This document shows positions 10,523 through 20,730 of a stretch of DNA of 64,000 nucleotides, one piece after another. The notes under the pieces were generated by a model. That model was given only the letters and a program-made list of their open reading frames with translations, had not been told where the DNA came from and did no database searches. The stretch is taken from NCBI GenBank assembly GCA_029844215.1, contig CM056724.1, forward strand, positions 36,990,446-37,054,445. Direction: 5' to 3'. This DNA comes from Przewalskia tangutica (Eukaryota > Streptophyta > Magnoliopsida > Solanales > Solanaceae). How positions within the stretch are numbered: the stretch's first letter is position 1; the number at the start of each line of letters is the position of its first letter. Both the position numbers and the translations under genes were made by a program.

Positions 10523-10668
10523 GATGCTTCTGATATAGGTTACGGTGGTATCCTTAAATAGAGAATACCTCTTGAAACAGTTGAACAGTTAGTAAGATTC
10601 ACGTCTGGAAATTGGAACCAGGCACAGAAGAATTATAGCACGGTTAAAAAAGAAATTTTATCTATAGT
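10523..10668 (+). pseudogene. Component B RNase H scrap
   Basis: A 146-bp fragment coding the start of RNase H (DASDIGYGGIL) with a CAG to TAG stop at 10558-10560. It is fused at its left to A promoter repeats and at its right to inverted B sequence at a short TATAGTTTAA overlap. Duplicated at 30893-31036. Confidence 0.75.
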
Positions 10669-11345
10669 TTAAATTCTATTCATGTCATTTATCCATTGTT
10701 ATTTAAACACCTTCCTTTCACTGAGTGAAAAGGTGCTTACATACCATTTTCTTTTAATGGCATTATCTGGATCTACCCATAATTTGTCAAGGGTTTTCCA
10801 ATTAATTTTGAACCCTGCATCTTTTTTAATAGTATCGGGGTTATCATCACCATGCGTTTTGCTTTTGGTGAGACTATCAGTTTTTCTGTCGATTGGTCGA
10901 CAGTGAACTTTGGGTACTGCTGATGATGAATCTATTTTTTGAATAGTATCATCGGATCTTGCAGAACGTTCTTTCTCCCGGGATTTAGAAGAAGATATTG
11001 TGCAGGAGTATTTTCTTGTGGAATTATAATTATAACTTTTTATAGTTGTCGAACCATTATGAGTTACTGTTTTAACATTAGGATTTTTTGGTCCTATCTT
11101 TGGTCAGTGATGACATCCGGTGCCATTCGCTTTTGAGTTAGTGCTCGCTCTTGGTTTCCTTCCATAAGTATGGAGCACCTCCGTAACCCAACAAACCTAT
11201 TCTTTGGTGTTTTCATTAATCTTTGGATCAGATTGAGTCCTCCTAATCGAGTAACAACTCTTTCCCAAGTTGCTAAACTACGAACCCTTACTCTTAATTC
11301 TACGTTCTCTTTATAAAGTTCAACCATTCTATTGATGATTACTTG
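10669..11345 (-). pseudogene. Inverted piece of B: polyprotein N-terminus plus P1 C-terminus
   Basis: Minus-strand sequence from the codons around NDMNR of the B polyprotein back to the NRMVELYK part of P1-B. Its right edge (11345) is followed by forward B sequence resuming at the codon where the inverted piece stops, so this looks like an in-place inversion of one B segment. P1 and the polyprotein N-terminus are both incomplete here. Confidence 0.75.
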
Positions 11346-12685
11346 TAGAATTAAAACTAATGTAGAATTCTTTAAGTGGTTCCAAATCACTAATAAACTC
11401 AAAAGTGAGAAGTCCTTAAGCACCATCATAAAGGAATGGTCTACAAAAGGAATCCCGCGTAATGAAGATAATTTGTTAGACATAATTAATAAAAAAGAAC
11501 TAGAAATTTCTAAGCAAACCACATCGAAAAAACCGGTTAGCTTGGCCAAAGTTTCTAAAAAACACAAAGAACCTAATAAAAAGGATAAATCTTCAACAAT
11601 AGATATTGTGATAGAAGGAAATAAAGTTATTACAATCCTAAAGCCAGGAGAACAGTCTGATAGAACCAAAACTGGTTCTGATGATTCCACTTCCAGTTTC
11701 AACTGTAAGTGTACTGGAAAAGTCTGCACCTGTATAAAACAGAAGATTGGTGTTATCTCGAAGGACACCTAAGAATTTTTTAAAGAAACTAAGTCAGACA
11801 CTTCAGTTCAAGATTTACAAAGAGAAGTCACAAATCTAAAAACAGAAATTCTCCATGTAAAAAAGGCTGAGGCACTTAATAACAGCTGGTTAAAAGATTT
11901 GGATCTCGCAGAAAATCCGCAGGCACCTTCTACCCCTAATAATACAGGAAATAACTCTAAACCAGGGTTAAGATTAATTTCTGTACAAAGCATTAAGCTA
12001 CCATGTCCCTATTAAGGTAATAATAAACAAAGACTTTATCTTAGAAAAGATTGCGTTGTTAGACTCAGGAGAAGATCAAAATTGTATTTGCGAAGGTTTA
12101 ATCCCTACTAAGTACTTAAAGAAAAGTACCCATAAATTATACTCTGCTATAGGTGATAGCATTGAAATCAATTACAAGCTTTCAAAAGCTCATGTTTGTA
12201 ATAATGGAGTTTGTTTCACCAACGACTTTATCATTACAAGAAACATAACTGAAGATATCATCTTAGGAATTCCGTTCCTAACACAAATAAAACCTTATAC
12301 CGCAAAACTAGACGATATTTATACCACTTCAATTGGAAAGAATCTCATATTCCCATATGTTAACCCCATTTCTACCGATCACAGTGATCACGTTAAACAG
12401 AAAACAGTCTTTAGAGTACAACTATTAACCAATCAGGTTAATTATCTAAAGGAAGACCTTAAAATAAAAAGGATAGAATCCACTTTAAAAACCCCGGAGG
12501 TTATTAACAAAGTAAAAAGTTTACAGGATTCTATGGAAAAAGAAATATGCTCAGAACTCCCAAATGCCTTTAGGAGAAGAAAGAAGCACACAGTAAATCT
12601 ACCTTATACGGATGACTTTAGTGAGAAAAGCATACCTACTAAAGCGGACCATTCAAATGAGCCACGAGCTCATGGAATATTGTAA
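11346..12685 (+). pseudogene. Component B polyprotein: linker and protease
   Basis: Continues from the RIKTNVEFFKWF codons. The linker is Lys-rich, then Ser-rich, with the Cys-x-Cys segment (NCKCTGKVCTC) near 11701-11735. A stop at 11770-11772 and a missing stretch near 11980 break the frame. The protease is open from about 12056: DSG is kept but the following Ala is Glu (DSGEDQN). ILGIPFL follows. No movement or coat protein sequence lies between linker and protease, unlike in A. Confidence 0.8.
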
Positions 12686-13677
12686 AATGAAGTCAATGAT
12701 CTACTCAAAAAGGGATCATTAGGCCTTCTAAATCGCATGAGTCGCCACTTCTATGTCAACAAGAATGCTGAACAGGAAAGAGGAGCCCCAAGGCTCGTGA
12801 TAAATTATAAACCTCTTAACCAAGCGTTAAAATGGATTAGATATCCAATCCCCAACAAAAGGGACTTACTTAAAAGAACCTATAATGCTAATATTTACAG
12901 TAAGTTTGATATGAAGTCTGGATTCTGGCAAATTCAGGTCGATGAAAAAGATAAATATAAGACAGCCTTCAATGTCCCATTTGGGCAATATGAATGGAAT
13001 GTAATGCCTTTTGGGCTCAAAAATGCCCCTTCCGAATTTCAGAACATCATGAATAACATATTCAACCCTTATAGCCAGTTTATGATTGTCTATATAGATG
13101 ATGTTCTAGTATTCTCGATAACATAGACCAAAGATTATAAACATATAAACATTTTTGTCGCATCGCCAAATACAATCTGGTTTAGCAGTAAGTGCCAAAA
13201 AGATAAAGCTTTTCAGACAGCCATCAGGTTCTTAGGACATGACCTCTATCAAGGAACCTATAAACCAATCTGCAGAGCCATAGAATTCTCCACCAAGTTC
13301 CCTGATGAAATTCCGGATAAAACCCAGTTACAAAGATTCTTAGGAAGTCTTAATTATGTAGCAGATTTTATCCCAAAATAAGACAGATATGTGAACCTCA
13401 GATAAAAGACTTAAGAAAATCCAGTCCCTGGTCGACGCAATGCACTAGAGTTGTCATCCAAATAAAAGAAATAGTCCAGAAACTTCCATGTTTAGGAATC
13501 CCTAATCCAGAGGCTTTTATGATAGTAGAAACCGATGCTTCTGATATAGGTTACGGTGGTATCCTTAAACAGAGAATACCTCTTGAAACAATTGAGCTTA
13601 GTAAGATTCACGTCTGGAAATTGGAACCAGGCACAGAAGAATTATAGCACGGTTAAAAAAGAAATTTTATCTATAGT
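12686..13677 (+). pseudogene. Component B reverse transcriptase and partial RNase H
   Basis: RT is recognisable from the LVINYKPLNQ and PIPNKRDLL motifs through FDMKSGFWQIQV (motif A), FGLKNAPSEFQ (motif B) and YIDDVLVFS (motif C, near 13092-13118), then RNase H DASDIGYGG near 13530. The open part is 12737-13126; a missing base after VFS and later indels break the remainder. It ends at about 13677 in the same RNase H codon as the scrap at 10668, where sequence again flips to B(-). Confidence 0.85.
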
Positions 13678-14212
13678 TTAAATTCTATTCATGTCATTTA
13701 TCCATTGTTCTTTAAACACCTTCCTTTCGCTGAGTGAAAATGTGCTTACATACCATTTTCTTTTAATGGCATTATCTGGATCTACCCATAATTTGTCAAG
13801 GGTTTTCCAATTAATTTTAAACTCTGTATCTTTTTTAATACTACCAAGGTTATCTTCACCATGCGTTTTGCTTTTGGTGAGACTACCAGATTTTCTGTCG
13901 ATTGGTCGACAATAAACTTTGGGTATTGCTGATGATGAATCTATTTTTTGAATAGTATCATCGGATTTTGCAGAACATTCTTCCTCCCGGGATTTAGAAG
14001 AAGATACTGTGCAGGAGTATTTTCTTGTGGAATTATAATTATAACTTTTTATAGTTGTCGAACCATTATGAGTTACTGTTTTAACATTAGGATTTTTTGG
14101 TCCTATCTTTGGTTAGGTGATGACATATGGGTGCCATTCGTTTTCAGAGTTAGTGCTATGTTCTTGGTTTCCTTCCATAAGTATGGGAGGACCCCTCCAG
14201 AACCCAACAAAC
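13678..14212 (-). pseudogene. Inverted B polyprotein N-terminus
   Basis: Minus-strand linker sequence, from the NDMNR codons to the polyprotein start beside P1. It matches 16447-16930 closely. It is cut off at the same internal point as the inverted piece at 10669, but here it continues on into complete P1, leader and PBS. Confidence 0.75.
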
Positions 14213-14537
14213 CTATTCTTTGGTGTTTTCATTAATACTGGACTGTATGGAGTCCTCCTAATCGAGTAACAACTCTTTACCAAGTTGCTAAACTACGAAC
14301 CCTTACTCTTAATTCTACGTTCTCTTTATAAAGTTCAACCATTCTATTGATGATTACTTGTCTAATTATAACTGATTTATGATTATTCAAACCTTCTATA
14401 GGCTTAGCAACTTTATAATACTCTAACTCTAGGAGATTAGCTCTTATTTTCTTATTGCAGCGATTACTTTCGACTATATAGTCTAGCTTATGGGAATTAT
14501 ACTTTCTTATATGATCAAACTCTGGGCGCATCTTCAT
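14213..14537 (-). pseudogene. P1-B, minus strand, with one premature stop
   Basis: Starts at the ATG of MKMRPEFDH (14537), downstream of a GTG that also opens the frame. It matches the 106-aa P1 at 16096 until a GAA to TAA change (stop about 14277) truncates it after RSLATW. It is followed on the minus strand by the inverted polyprotein N-terminus. Confidence 0.75.
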
Positions 14538-14944
14538 TATACAATTTCTAGGTTTATACACGGAGTGTTGTTGCTATGCGTGGAGGCTACTATCCTTTTC
14601 TAGAGCTATTGTTATGTCTGCTATTAGGATTCTACAGTACTTGTTACTATTCCTTTAATTACTTTAACAGTTATCCTATCCTGTCGGTATGACTACTTAA
14701 CCTCTAGTACATCGGCTACTTCCACCAGGGTACGGCCCAGATCCTTCCAACCTTTCGGGCTAAATCCAAACCGGTCCAGGAAGTACCTGCCTATTACTGT
14801 AGACTAAGTTAAAGCTTGAACAGAACAGGGTATCAACAAAGTAACTAAGGGAACCAGAACAGCGTAACGAGAATCCTAGTAACGTAAGAACAACACTGCT
14901 CTAAGGACAGTAGATGAGTTCTACTCACTCATGACTTCTAACAA
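14538..14944 (-). promoter_or_regulatory. Component B leader, minus strand
   Basis: Leader between PBS and P1. The conserved hairpin is at 14734-14760 with a GCCC/GGGC outer stem and AGGTT/GATCT inner arms. Confidence 0.7.
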
Positions 14945-14960
14945 CATGGCTCTGATACCA
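14945..14960 (-). promoter_or_regulatory. Primer-binding site for initiator tRNA-Met, minus strand
   Basis: Exact reverse complement of TGGTATCAGAGCCATG. Confidence 0.9.
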
Positions 14961-15130
14961 TAAGGAGCGGAATAACAGTTTAAAAGATGCGAAATCAAAA
15001 CACAGATTATCAATTTAAAACATAAGAATATAATTTCAAAGTAAGTTTAAAACTTATAAATTTTATTCAAAGCATAGTAGAGAGAGGGTACAAGATCAGG
15101 CAGGGAGATTATAGAGAGAGAGGGGTAATT
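14961..15130 (-). promoter_or_regulatory. B R region, minus strand, ending at the predicted RNA 5' end
   Basis: Runs from the PBS to GGGGTAATT. That end lies about 40 nt downstream of where a TATA box would be, near the inferred transcript start. The upstream promoter is absent. This end point nearly coincides with that of the segment at 44413-44575. Confidence 0.65.
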
Positions 15131-15190
15131 GACAAAGGATAAACTTTGTTATTTTTAAGCTTAATAAGGACATCTTATTTCCTTATGCTA
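15131..15190. other. Filler sequence between B(-) and B(+)
   Basis: About 60 bp that I do not find elsewhere in the window, sitting between the end of a B(-) R region and the start of a B promoter. Filler of this kind is typical of end-joining repair. Origin unknown. Confidence 0.5.
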
Positions 15191-15420
15191 AAGACAGCTG
15201 AAATATAAAGCAGATTGTGACATTTGCCCCTTCAGAAAAGCAAGGGACAAAAGAACAAAAGAAGACAGTGACGTTTGCCCCTTCAGAAAAGCAAGAGGCG
15301 AAAGCGACATAAAGAAGACGAGGACGTTTGCCCTTTCAGAAAAGAAGACAAAGACATTTGCCCTTTCGGAAAAGCAAAGGACGCCCTCTCAAAAAAGCAG
15401 AATGCAAGGAATCTTAGCCT
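15191..15420 (+). repeat. Promoter tandem repeats of full-length B(+)
   Basis: One set of GAAAAGC/TTTGCCC units with TGACG at about 15269. It resembles the A-type set (AAGAAGACAAAGACATT spacing) more than the double set after ORF3 at 20731. Confidence 0.75.
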
Positions 15421-15672
15421 TCCATATGTTTTAATCAGTATCGTCCACCTGTTAGGACAATAATTCATTCGAGGCCTATTTAAGGCTCTCACTTTATAAT
15501 TAGGAGGGCATTCGGAAATTACCCCTCTCTCTCTATAATCTCCCTGCCTGATCTTGTACCCTCTCTCTACTATGCTTTGAATAAAATTTGTAAGTTTTAA
15601 ACTTACTTTGAAATTATATTCTTATGTTTTAAATTGATAATCGCATCTTTTAAACTGTTATTCCGCTCCTTA
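15421..15672 (+). promoter_or_regulatory. Core promoter, start and poly(A) signal of B(+)
   Basis: TATA box TATTTAAG at 15477-15484, CT-rich start region at about 15515-15540, AATAAA at 15580-15585, then the B-specific R tail (TTTGAAATTATATTC) leading to the PBS. Confidence 0.75.
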
Positions 15673-15688
15673 TGGTATCAGAGCCATG
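15673..15688 (+). promoter_or_regulatory. Primer-binding site for initiator tRNA-Met
   Basis: Perfect 16-nt TGGTATCAGAGCCATG; defines the 5' end of the best complete B genome. Confidence 0.9.
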
Positions 15689-16095
15689 TTGTTAGAAGTC
15701 ATGAGTGAGTAGAACTCATCTACTGTCCTTAGAGCAGTGTTGTTCTTACGTTATTAGGATTCTCGTTACGCTGTTCCGGTTCCCTTAGTTACTTTGTTGA
15801 TACCCTGTTCTGTTCAAGCTTTCACTTAGTCTACAGTAATAGGCAGGTACTTCCTGGACCGGTTTGGATTTAGCCCGAAAGGTTGGAAGGACCTGGGTTG
15901 TACCCTGGTGGAAGTAGCTGATGTACTAGAGGTTAAGGAGTCATACCGACAGGATAGGATAACTATTAAAGTAATTAAAGGAATAGTAACAAGTACTGTA
16001 GAATCCTAATAGCAGACAGAACAATAGCTCTAGAAAAGGATAGTAGCCTCCACGCATAGCAACAACACTCCGTGTATAAACCTAGAAATTGTATA
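15689..16095 (+). promoter_or_regulatory. Component B leader
   Basis: Near-identical to the A leader. Hairpin element at 15873-15898 (GCCC/GGGT outer stem, AGGTT/GACCT inner stem, GGAAG loop), followed by GTACCCTGGTGGAAGTAGC. Confidence 0.75.
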
Positions 16096-16416
16096 ATGAA
16101 GATGCGCCCAGACTTTGATCATATAAGAAAGTATAATTCCCATAAGCTAGACTATATAGTCGAAAGTAATCACTGCAATAAGAAAATAAGAGCTAATCTC
16201 CTAGAGTTAGAGTATTATAAAGTTGCTAAGCCTATAGAAGGTTTGAATAATCATAAATCAGTTATAATTAGACAAGTAATCATCAATAGAATGGTTGAAC
16301 TTTATAAAGAGAACGTAGAATTAAGAGTAAGGGTTCGTAGTTTAGCAACTTGGGAAAGAGTTGTTACTGACAGAGGACTCCATACATCAAAGATTAATGA
16401 AAACACCAAAGAATAG
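16096..16416 (+). CDS. P1-B, small first protein of component B
   Basis: A 106-aa frame. I choose the ATG at 16096 because the homologous A protein begins with the same MKMRP; an in-frame GTG lies at 16072. It is highly charged with a coiled-coil-like C-terminal half (ELYKENVELRVRVRSLATW). About half the residues match P1-A. The next frame probably overlaps its end, as at 55039. Function unknown. The divergence from P1-A under an almost identical leader argues that A and B evolved separately for a long time while sharing cis signals. Confidence 0.75.
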   Translation: MKMRPDFDHIRKYNSHKLDYIVESNHCNKKIRANLLELEYYKVAKPIEGLNNHKSVIIRQVIINRMVELYKENVELRVRVRSLATWERVVTDRGLHTSKINENTKE

Positions 16417-16446
16417 GTTTGTTGGTTCGGAGGTCCTCCCATACTT

Positions 16447-18207
16447 ATGGAAGGAAACCAAGAACAGAGCACTAACTCTGAAAACGAATGGCACCCAGAT
16501 GTCATCACCCAACCAAAGATAGGACCAAAAAATCCTAATGTTAAAACAGTAACTCATAATGGTTCGACAACTATAAAAAGTTATAATTATAATTCCACAA
16601 GAAAATACTCCTGCACAGTATCTTCTTCTAAATCCCGGGAGGAAGAATGTTCTGCAAAATCCGATGATACTATTCAAAAAATAGATTCATCATCAGCAAT
16701 ACCCAAAGTTTACTGTCGACCGATCGACAGAAAATCTGGTAGTCTCACCAAAAGCAAAACGCATGGTGAAGATAACCTTGGTACTATTAAAAAAGATACA
16801 GAGTTTAAAATTAATTGGAAAACCCTTGACAAATTATGGGTAGATCCAGATAATGTCATTAAAAGAAAATGGTATGTAAGCACCTTTTCACTCAGCGAAA
16901 GGAAGGTGTTTAAAGAACAATGGATAAATGACATGAATAGAATTAAAACTAATGTAGAATTCTTTAAGTGGTTCCAAATCACTAATAAACTCAAAAGTGA
17001 GAAGTCCTTAAGCACCATCATAAAGGAATCGTCTACAAAAGGAATCACGCGTAATGAAGATAATTTGTTAGACAGAATTAATAAAAAAGAACTAGAAATT
17101 TCTAAGCAAACCACATCGAAAAAGCCGGTTAGCTTGGCCAAAGTTTCTAAAAAACACAAAGAACCTAATAAAAAGGATAAATCTTCAACAATAGATATTG
17201 TGATAGAAGGAAATAAACTTATTACAATCCTAAAGCCAGGAGAACAGTCTGATAGAACCAAAACTGGTTCTGATGATTCCACTTCCAGTTTCAACTGTAA
17301 GTGTACTAGAAAAGTCTGCACCTGTATAAAACAGAAGATTGGTGTTATCTCGAAGGACACGCAAGAAATTTTTAAAGAAACTAAGTCAGACACTTCAATT
17401 CAAGATTTACAAAGAGAAGTCACAAATCTAAAAACAGAAATTCTCCGTGTAAAAAAGGCTGAGGCACTTAATAACAGCTGGTTAAAAGATTTGGATCTCG
17501 CAAAAAATCCGCAGGCACCTTCTACCCCTAATAATACAGGAAATAACTCTAAACCAGGGTTAAGATTAATTTCCAGGGCCAAAGCATTAAGCTACCATGT
17601 CCCTATTAAGGTAATAATAAACAAAGACTTTATCTTAGAAAAGATTGCGTTGTTAGACTCAGGAGCAGATCAAAATTGTATTTGTGAAGGTTTAATCCCT
17701 ACTAAGTACTTAAAGAAAAGTACCCATAAATTATACTCTGCTACAGGTGATAGCATTGAAATCAATTACAAGCTTTCAAAAGCTCATGTTTGTAATAATG
17801 GAGTTTGTTTCACCAACGACTTTATCATTACAAGAAACATAACTGAAGATATCATCTTAGGAATTCCGTTCCTAACACAAATAAAACCTTATACCGCAAA
17901 ACTAGACGGTATTTATACCACTTCAATGGGAAAGAATCTCATATTCCCATATGTTAACCCCATTTCTACCGATCACAGTGATCACGTTAAACAGAAAACA
18001 GTCTTTAGAGTACAACTATTAACCAATCAGGTTAATTATCTAAAGGAAGACCTTAAAATAAAAAGGATAGAATCCACTTTAAAAACCCCGGAGGTTATTA
18101 ACAAAGTAAAAAGTTTACAGGATTCTATGGAAAAAGAAATATGCTCAGAACTCCCAAATGCCTTTGGAGAAGAAAGAAGACACAAGAAATCTACCTTATA
18201 CGGATGA
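16447..18207 (+). CDS. Component B polyprotein N-terminal part: linker and aspartic protease
   Basis: Longest open B stretch, 586 aa. Residues 1-200 are the linker shared with A (VITQPKIGP, YCRPIDRK, KRKWYVSTFSLSERKVF). The movement protein that precedes this linker in A is absent, and the coat protein plus zinc knuckle that follow it in A are also absent: INKKELEISK leads straight into a Lys-rich stretch. A Cys cluster (CKCTRKVCTC) lies at about 284-293. The protease has DSG at 404-406 and ILGIPFL about 65 residues later. The frame is lost at about 18170, where the spacer to RT begins. The ATG used here is probably internal, because at 55039 the frame opens earlier, overlapping the P1 stop. 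Confidence 0.8.
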   Translation: MEGNQEQSTNSENEWHPDVITQPKIGPKNPNVKTVTHNGSTTIKSYNYNSTRKYSCTVSSSKSREEECSAKSDDTIQKIDSSSAIPKVYCRPIDRKSGSLTKSKTHGEDNLGTIKKDTEFKINWKTLDKLWVDPDNVIKRKWYVSTFSLSERKVFKEQWINDMNRIKTNVEFFKWFQITNKLKSEKSLSTIIKESSTKGITRNEDNLLDRINKKELEISKQTTSKKPVSLAKVSKKHKEPNKKDKSSTIDIVIEGNKLITILKPGEQSDRTKTGSDDSTSSFNCKCTRKVCTCIKQKIGVISKDTQEIFKETKSDTSIQDLQREVTNLKTEILRVKKAEALNNSWLKDLDLAKNPQAPSTPNNTGNNSKPGLRLISRAKALSYHVPIKVIINKDFILEKIALLDSGADQNCICEGLIPTKYLKKSTHKLYSATGDSIEINYKLSKAHVCNNGVCFTNDFIITRNITEDIILGIPFLTQIKPYTAKLDGIYTTSMGKNLIFPYVNPISTDHSDHVKQKTVFRVQLLTNQVNYLKEDLKIKRIESTLKTPEVINKVKSLQDSMEKEICSELPNAFGEERRHKKSTLYG

Positions 18208-19558
18208 CTTTAGTGAGAAAAACATACCTACTAAAGTCAGACCCATTCAAATGAGCCACGAGCTCATGGAACATTGTAAAAATGAAGTCAATGATCTACT
18301 CAAAAAAGGGATCATTAGGCCTTCTAAATCGCACGAGTCGCCACTTTCTATGTCAACAAGAATGCTGACCAGGAAAGAGGAGCCCCAAGGCTCGTGATAA
18401 ATTATAAACCTCTTAACCAAGCGTTAAAATGGATTAGATATCCAATCCCCAACAAAAGGGACTTACTTAAAAGAACCTATAATGCTAATATTTATAGTAA
18501 GTTTGATATGACGCCCGATTCTCGCAAATTCAGTCGATGAAAAGATAAATATAAGACATACCTTCAATGTCCCTTTGGGCAATATGAATGGAATGTAATG
18601 CCTTTTGGGCTCAAAATGCCCCTTCCGAATTTCGTAACATCATGAATAACATATTCAACCCTTATAGCCATTTTATGATTGTCTATATCGAGGCCTATTC
18701 TAGTATTCTCGGATAACATAGACCAGCATTATAAACATCTAAACACTTTTGTCCAGACCGCCAAATACAACGGTTTAGCAGTAAGTGCCAAAAGATAAAG
18801 CTTTTTCTGCATACCATCGTGTTCTTAGGACATGACCTCTATCAAGGAACCTATAAACCAATCACAGAGCCATAGAATTCTCCACCAAGTTCCTCGATGA
18901 AATTCCTGATAAAACCCGCCATAAAGATTCTTAGGAAGTCTTAATTATGTAGCAGATTTTATCCCAAAAATAAGACAGATATGTGAACCTCTCAGATAAA
19001 AGACTTAAGAAAATCCATCCTTGGTCAAACGAATGCACTAGAGTCATCATCCAAATAAAAGAAATAGTCCAGAAATTTCCATGTTTAGGAATCCCTAATC
19101 CAGAGGCTTTTATGATAGTAGAAACCGATGCTTCTGATATAGGTTACGGTGGTATCCTTAAACAGAGAATACCTCTTGAAACAATTGAACAGTTAGTAAG
19201 ATTCACGTCTGGAAATTGGAACCAGGCACAGAAGAATTATAGCACGGTTAAAAAAGAAATTTTATCTATAGTGCTATGTATTACAAAGTTTCAAGATGAT
19301 TTGATTAACAAAGAATTTTTATTAAGAGTCGACTGCAAAGCAGCCAAAGATATTTTACAAAAGGATGTCAAGAATTTAGTTTCAAAACAGATTTTTGCCA
19401 GATGGCAAGCCTTGTTATCCAGTTTCGATTTTAAGATTGATTTTATAAAAGGTGAAGAAAACTCTCTACCAGACTTCCTGACTAGAGAATTTTTGCAGGG
19501 TAATAATGAGGCCAGGCTTTCCGGGCTTACGCCCGATACGACCCCCATTTCAGAGTAA
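18158..19558 (+). pseudogene. Component B reverse transcriptase and RNase H
   Basis: RT N-terminal motifs are readable at 18240-18490, but 18500-18960 carries many small losses, and the YIDD box near 18685-18700 is destroyed. RNase H is open from 18983: DASDIGYGG near 19129, RVDCKAAKDI, and the C-terminal FIKGEENSLPDFLTREF. The stop at 19556-19558 lies inside the next frame, ORF3, which starts at 19506. No integrase follows, which separates this from Ty3-type retrotransposons. Intact RT motifs are better read at 32787 and 56726. Confidence 0.85.
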
Positions 19559-20730
19559 ACCAGAAGAAAAACTGAAACAACCCTTTAAACCAGAAAGTTC
19601 GAATAGAGCTTTACATAAACCCAGTGGACAGAATATGTTCACAGTCCTGGGAAATCTCCCAATAATACCAGCTCTCCCTAAAGAGCCAACCCAGAAAAAG
19701 CAGGCGCAACCTTTCAAGGCCACGCCATCAGAAACAAAAAGCAAAAGAAATTACAGGATGGTTCCCCCAGAATCATATTCAGTAGCAGTAAAACCAGCAA
19801 CCCCGATGAAGAAGGAGCCTCTCGCTCCTATTCCAAAATGGGAATTCATCCCAGCACAGGTTTTGCCAATAATGGCATTAGATAAACAGTATGAAAGCTT
19901 CAGGGTACAAGACCTTTTGAAGCCTTGTTACACAGACCACCAGTATGTGGATAATCAGGATCCAATAAAAACAAGAAGGTATTATGAGTTCATTTTAGTG
20001 GATACAGATTCCATTGAAATAGAGCACAAATACTTCGATAAAACAGGAGGAATTGAGTATTCCAAATTTACGATTAAAAAGATCTTAAGTCCTTTTAATT
20101 GGTATATGGATCATTTGCGCACACCGCATCATTATCTGAGACCCATAAACCTCAAACTTATAACTGGTATGATTATAAAGATGCATGGTTTAATTTCCTA
20201 TATGTGCGTCCAAATACCCATACATGGTTTATAAAGTATGCTGAGGACATGAAAGATAAAGTCATTCCCAGATGGTTCTACGAATGGTGGAACATATTTG
20301 GAGGAAATCTACAGGTGGTTGCCCCGAGCTTCCAAAATCAGTATGTTTCTTTTACCCAGGAACAATAGATTTCAACACTCCCAGAGCACATTAAATTGTG
20401 TAAATTTTTTATTAGTAAACGGATCTCTTATATCCTTAATTGGCGTTCGATATCCAAGAGATAAATAGGATTAAATATTTAAGCAAAACCATCAAAATTA
20501 AAGGATGGAGCCCGAAAATAAAGGAAGATAAATTAAAGAAAAAGAAGTCATCTTCCTCAGAGGAGACATCAGATTCCAAGGCCGAAACAAGACGAAGGCT
20601 CCTAGAAGCCTTAGCAAAATTAGAGAATGATGAAGACGTGGCATCTAGCCACAGTGAAACAGACAACGGTGACATGCTCATTCCCCGAGGAATTGCACAA
20701 GCCTACGCAGATGCGTATCTATCAAAATAA
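19506..20730 (+). pseudogene. Component B ORF3, uncharacterised protein
   Basis: About 408 codons starting at an ATG inside the RNase H end (53-nt overlap, different frame). The N-terminal 100 residues are Pro/Lys-rich. A central domain (about 120-300) has IPKWEFIP, a YYEFILVDTDSIEI segment, WYDYKDAWFNFLYV and FYEWWNIFGG. The C-terminus is Lys/Ser-rich, then acidic. Breaks: a frame change near 20120 and CAG to TAG at 20366-20368. I recall similar W-rich proteins of unknown function in endogenous florendovirus-like elements. It is found only in B, five copies in this window. Confidence 0.75.

Noticed and set aside
15191..20730. A replication-competent intact B genome
   Set aside because: It has all modules in order, but RT is destroyed at 18500-18960, and the linker/RT boundary and ORF3 are broken, so it is a relic as it stands.
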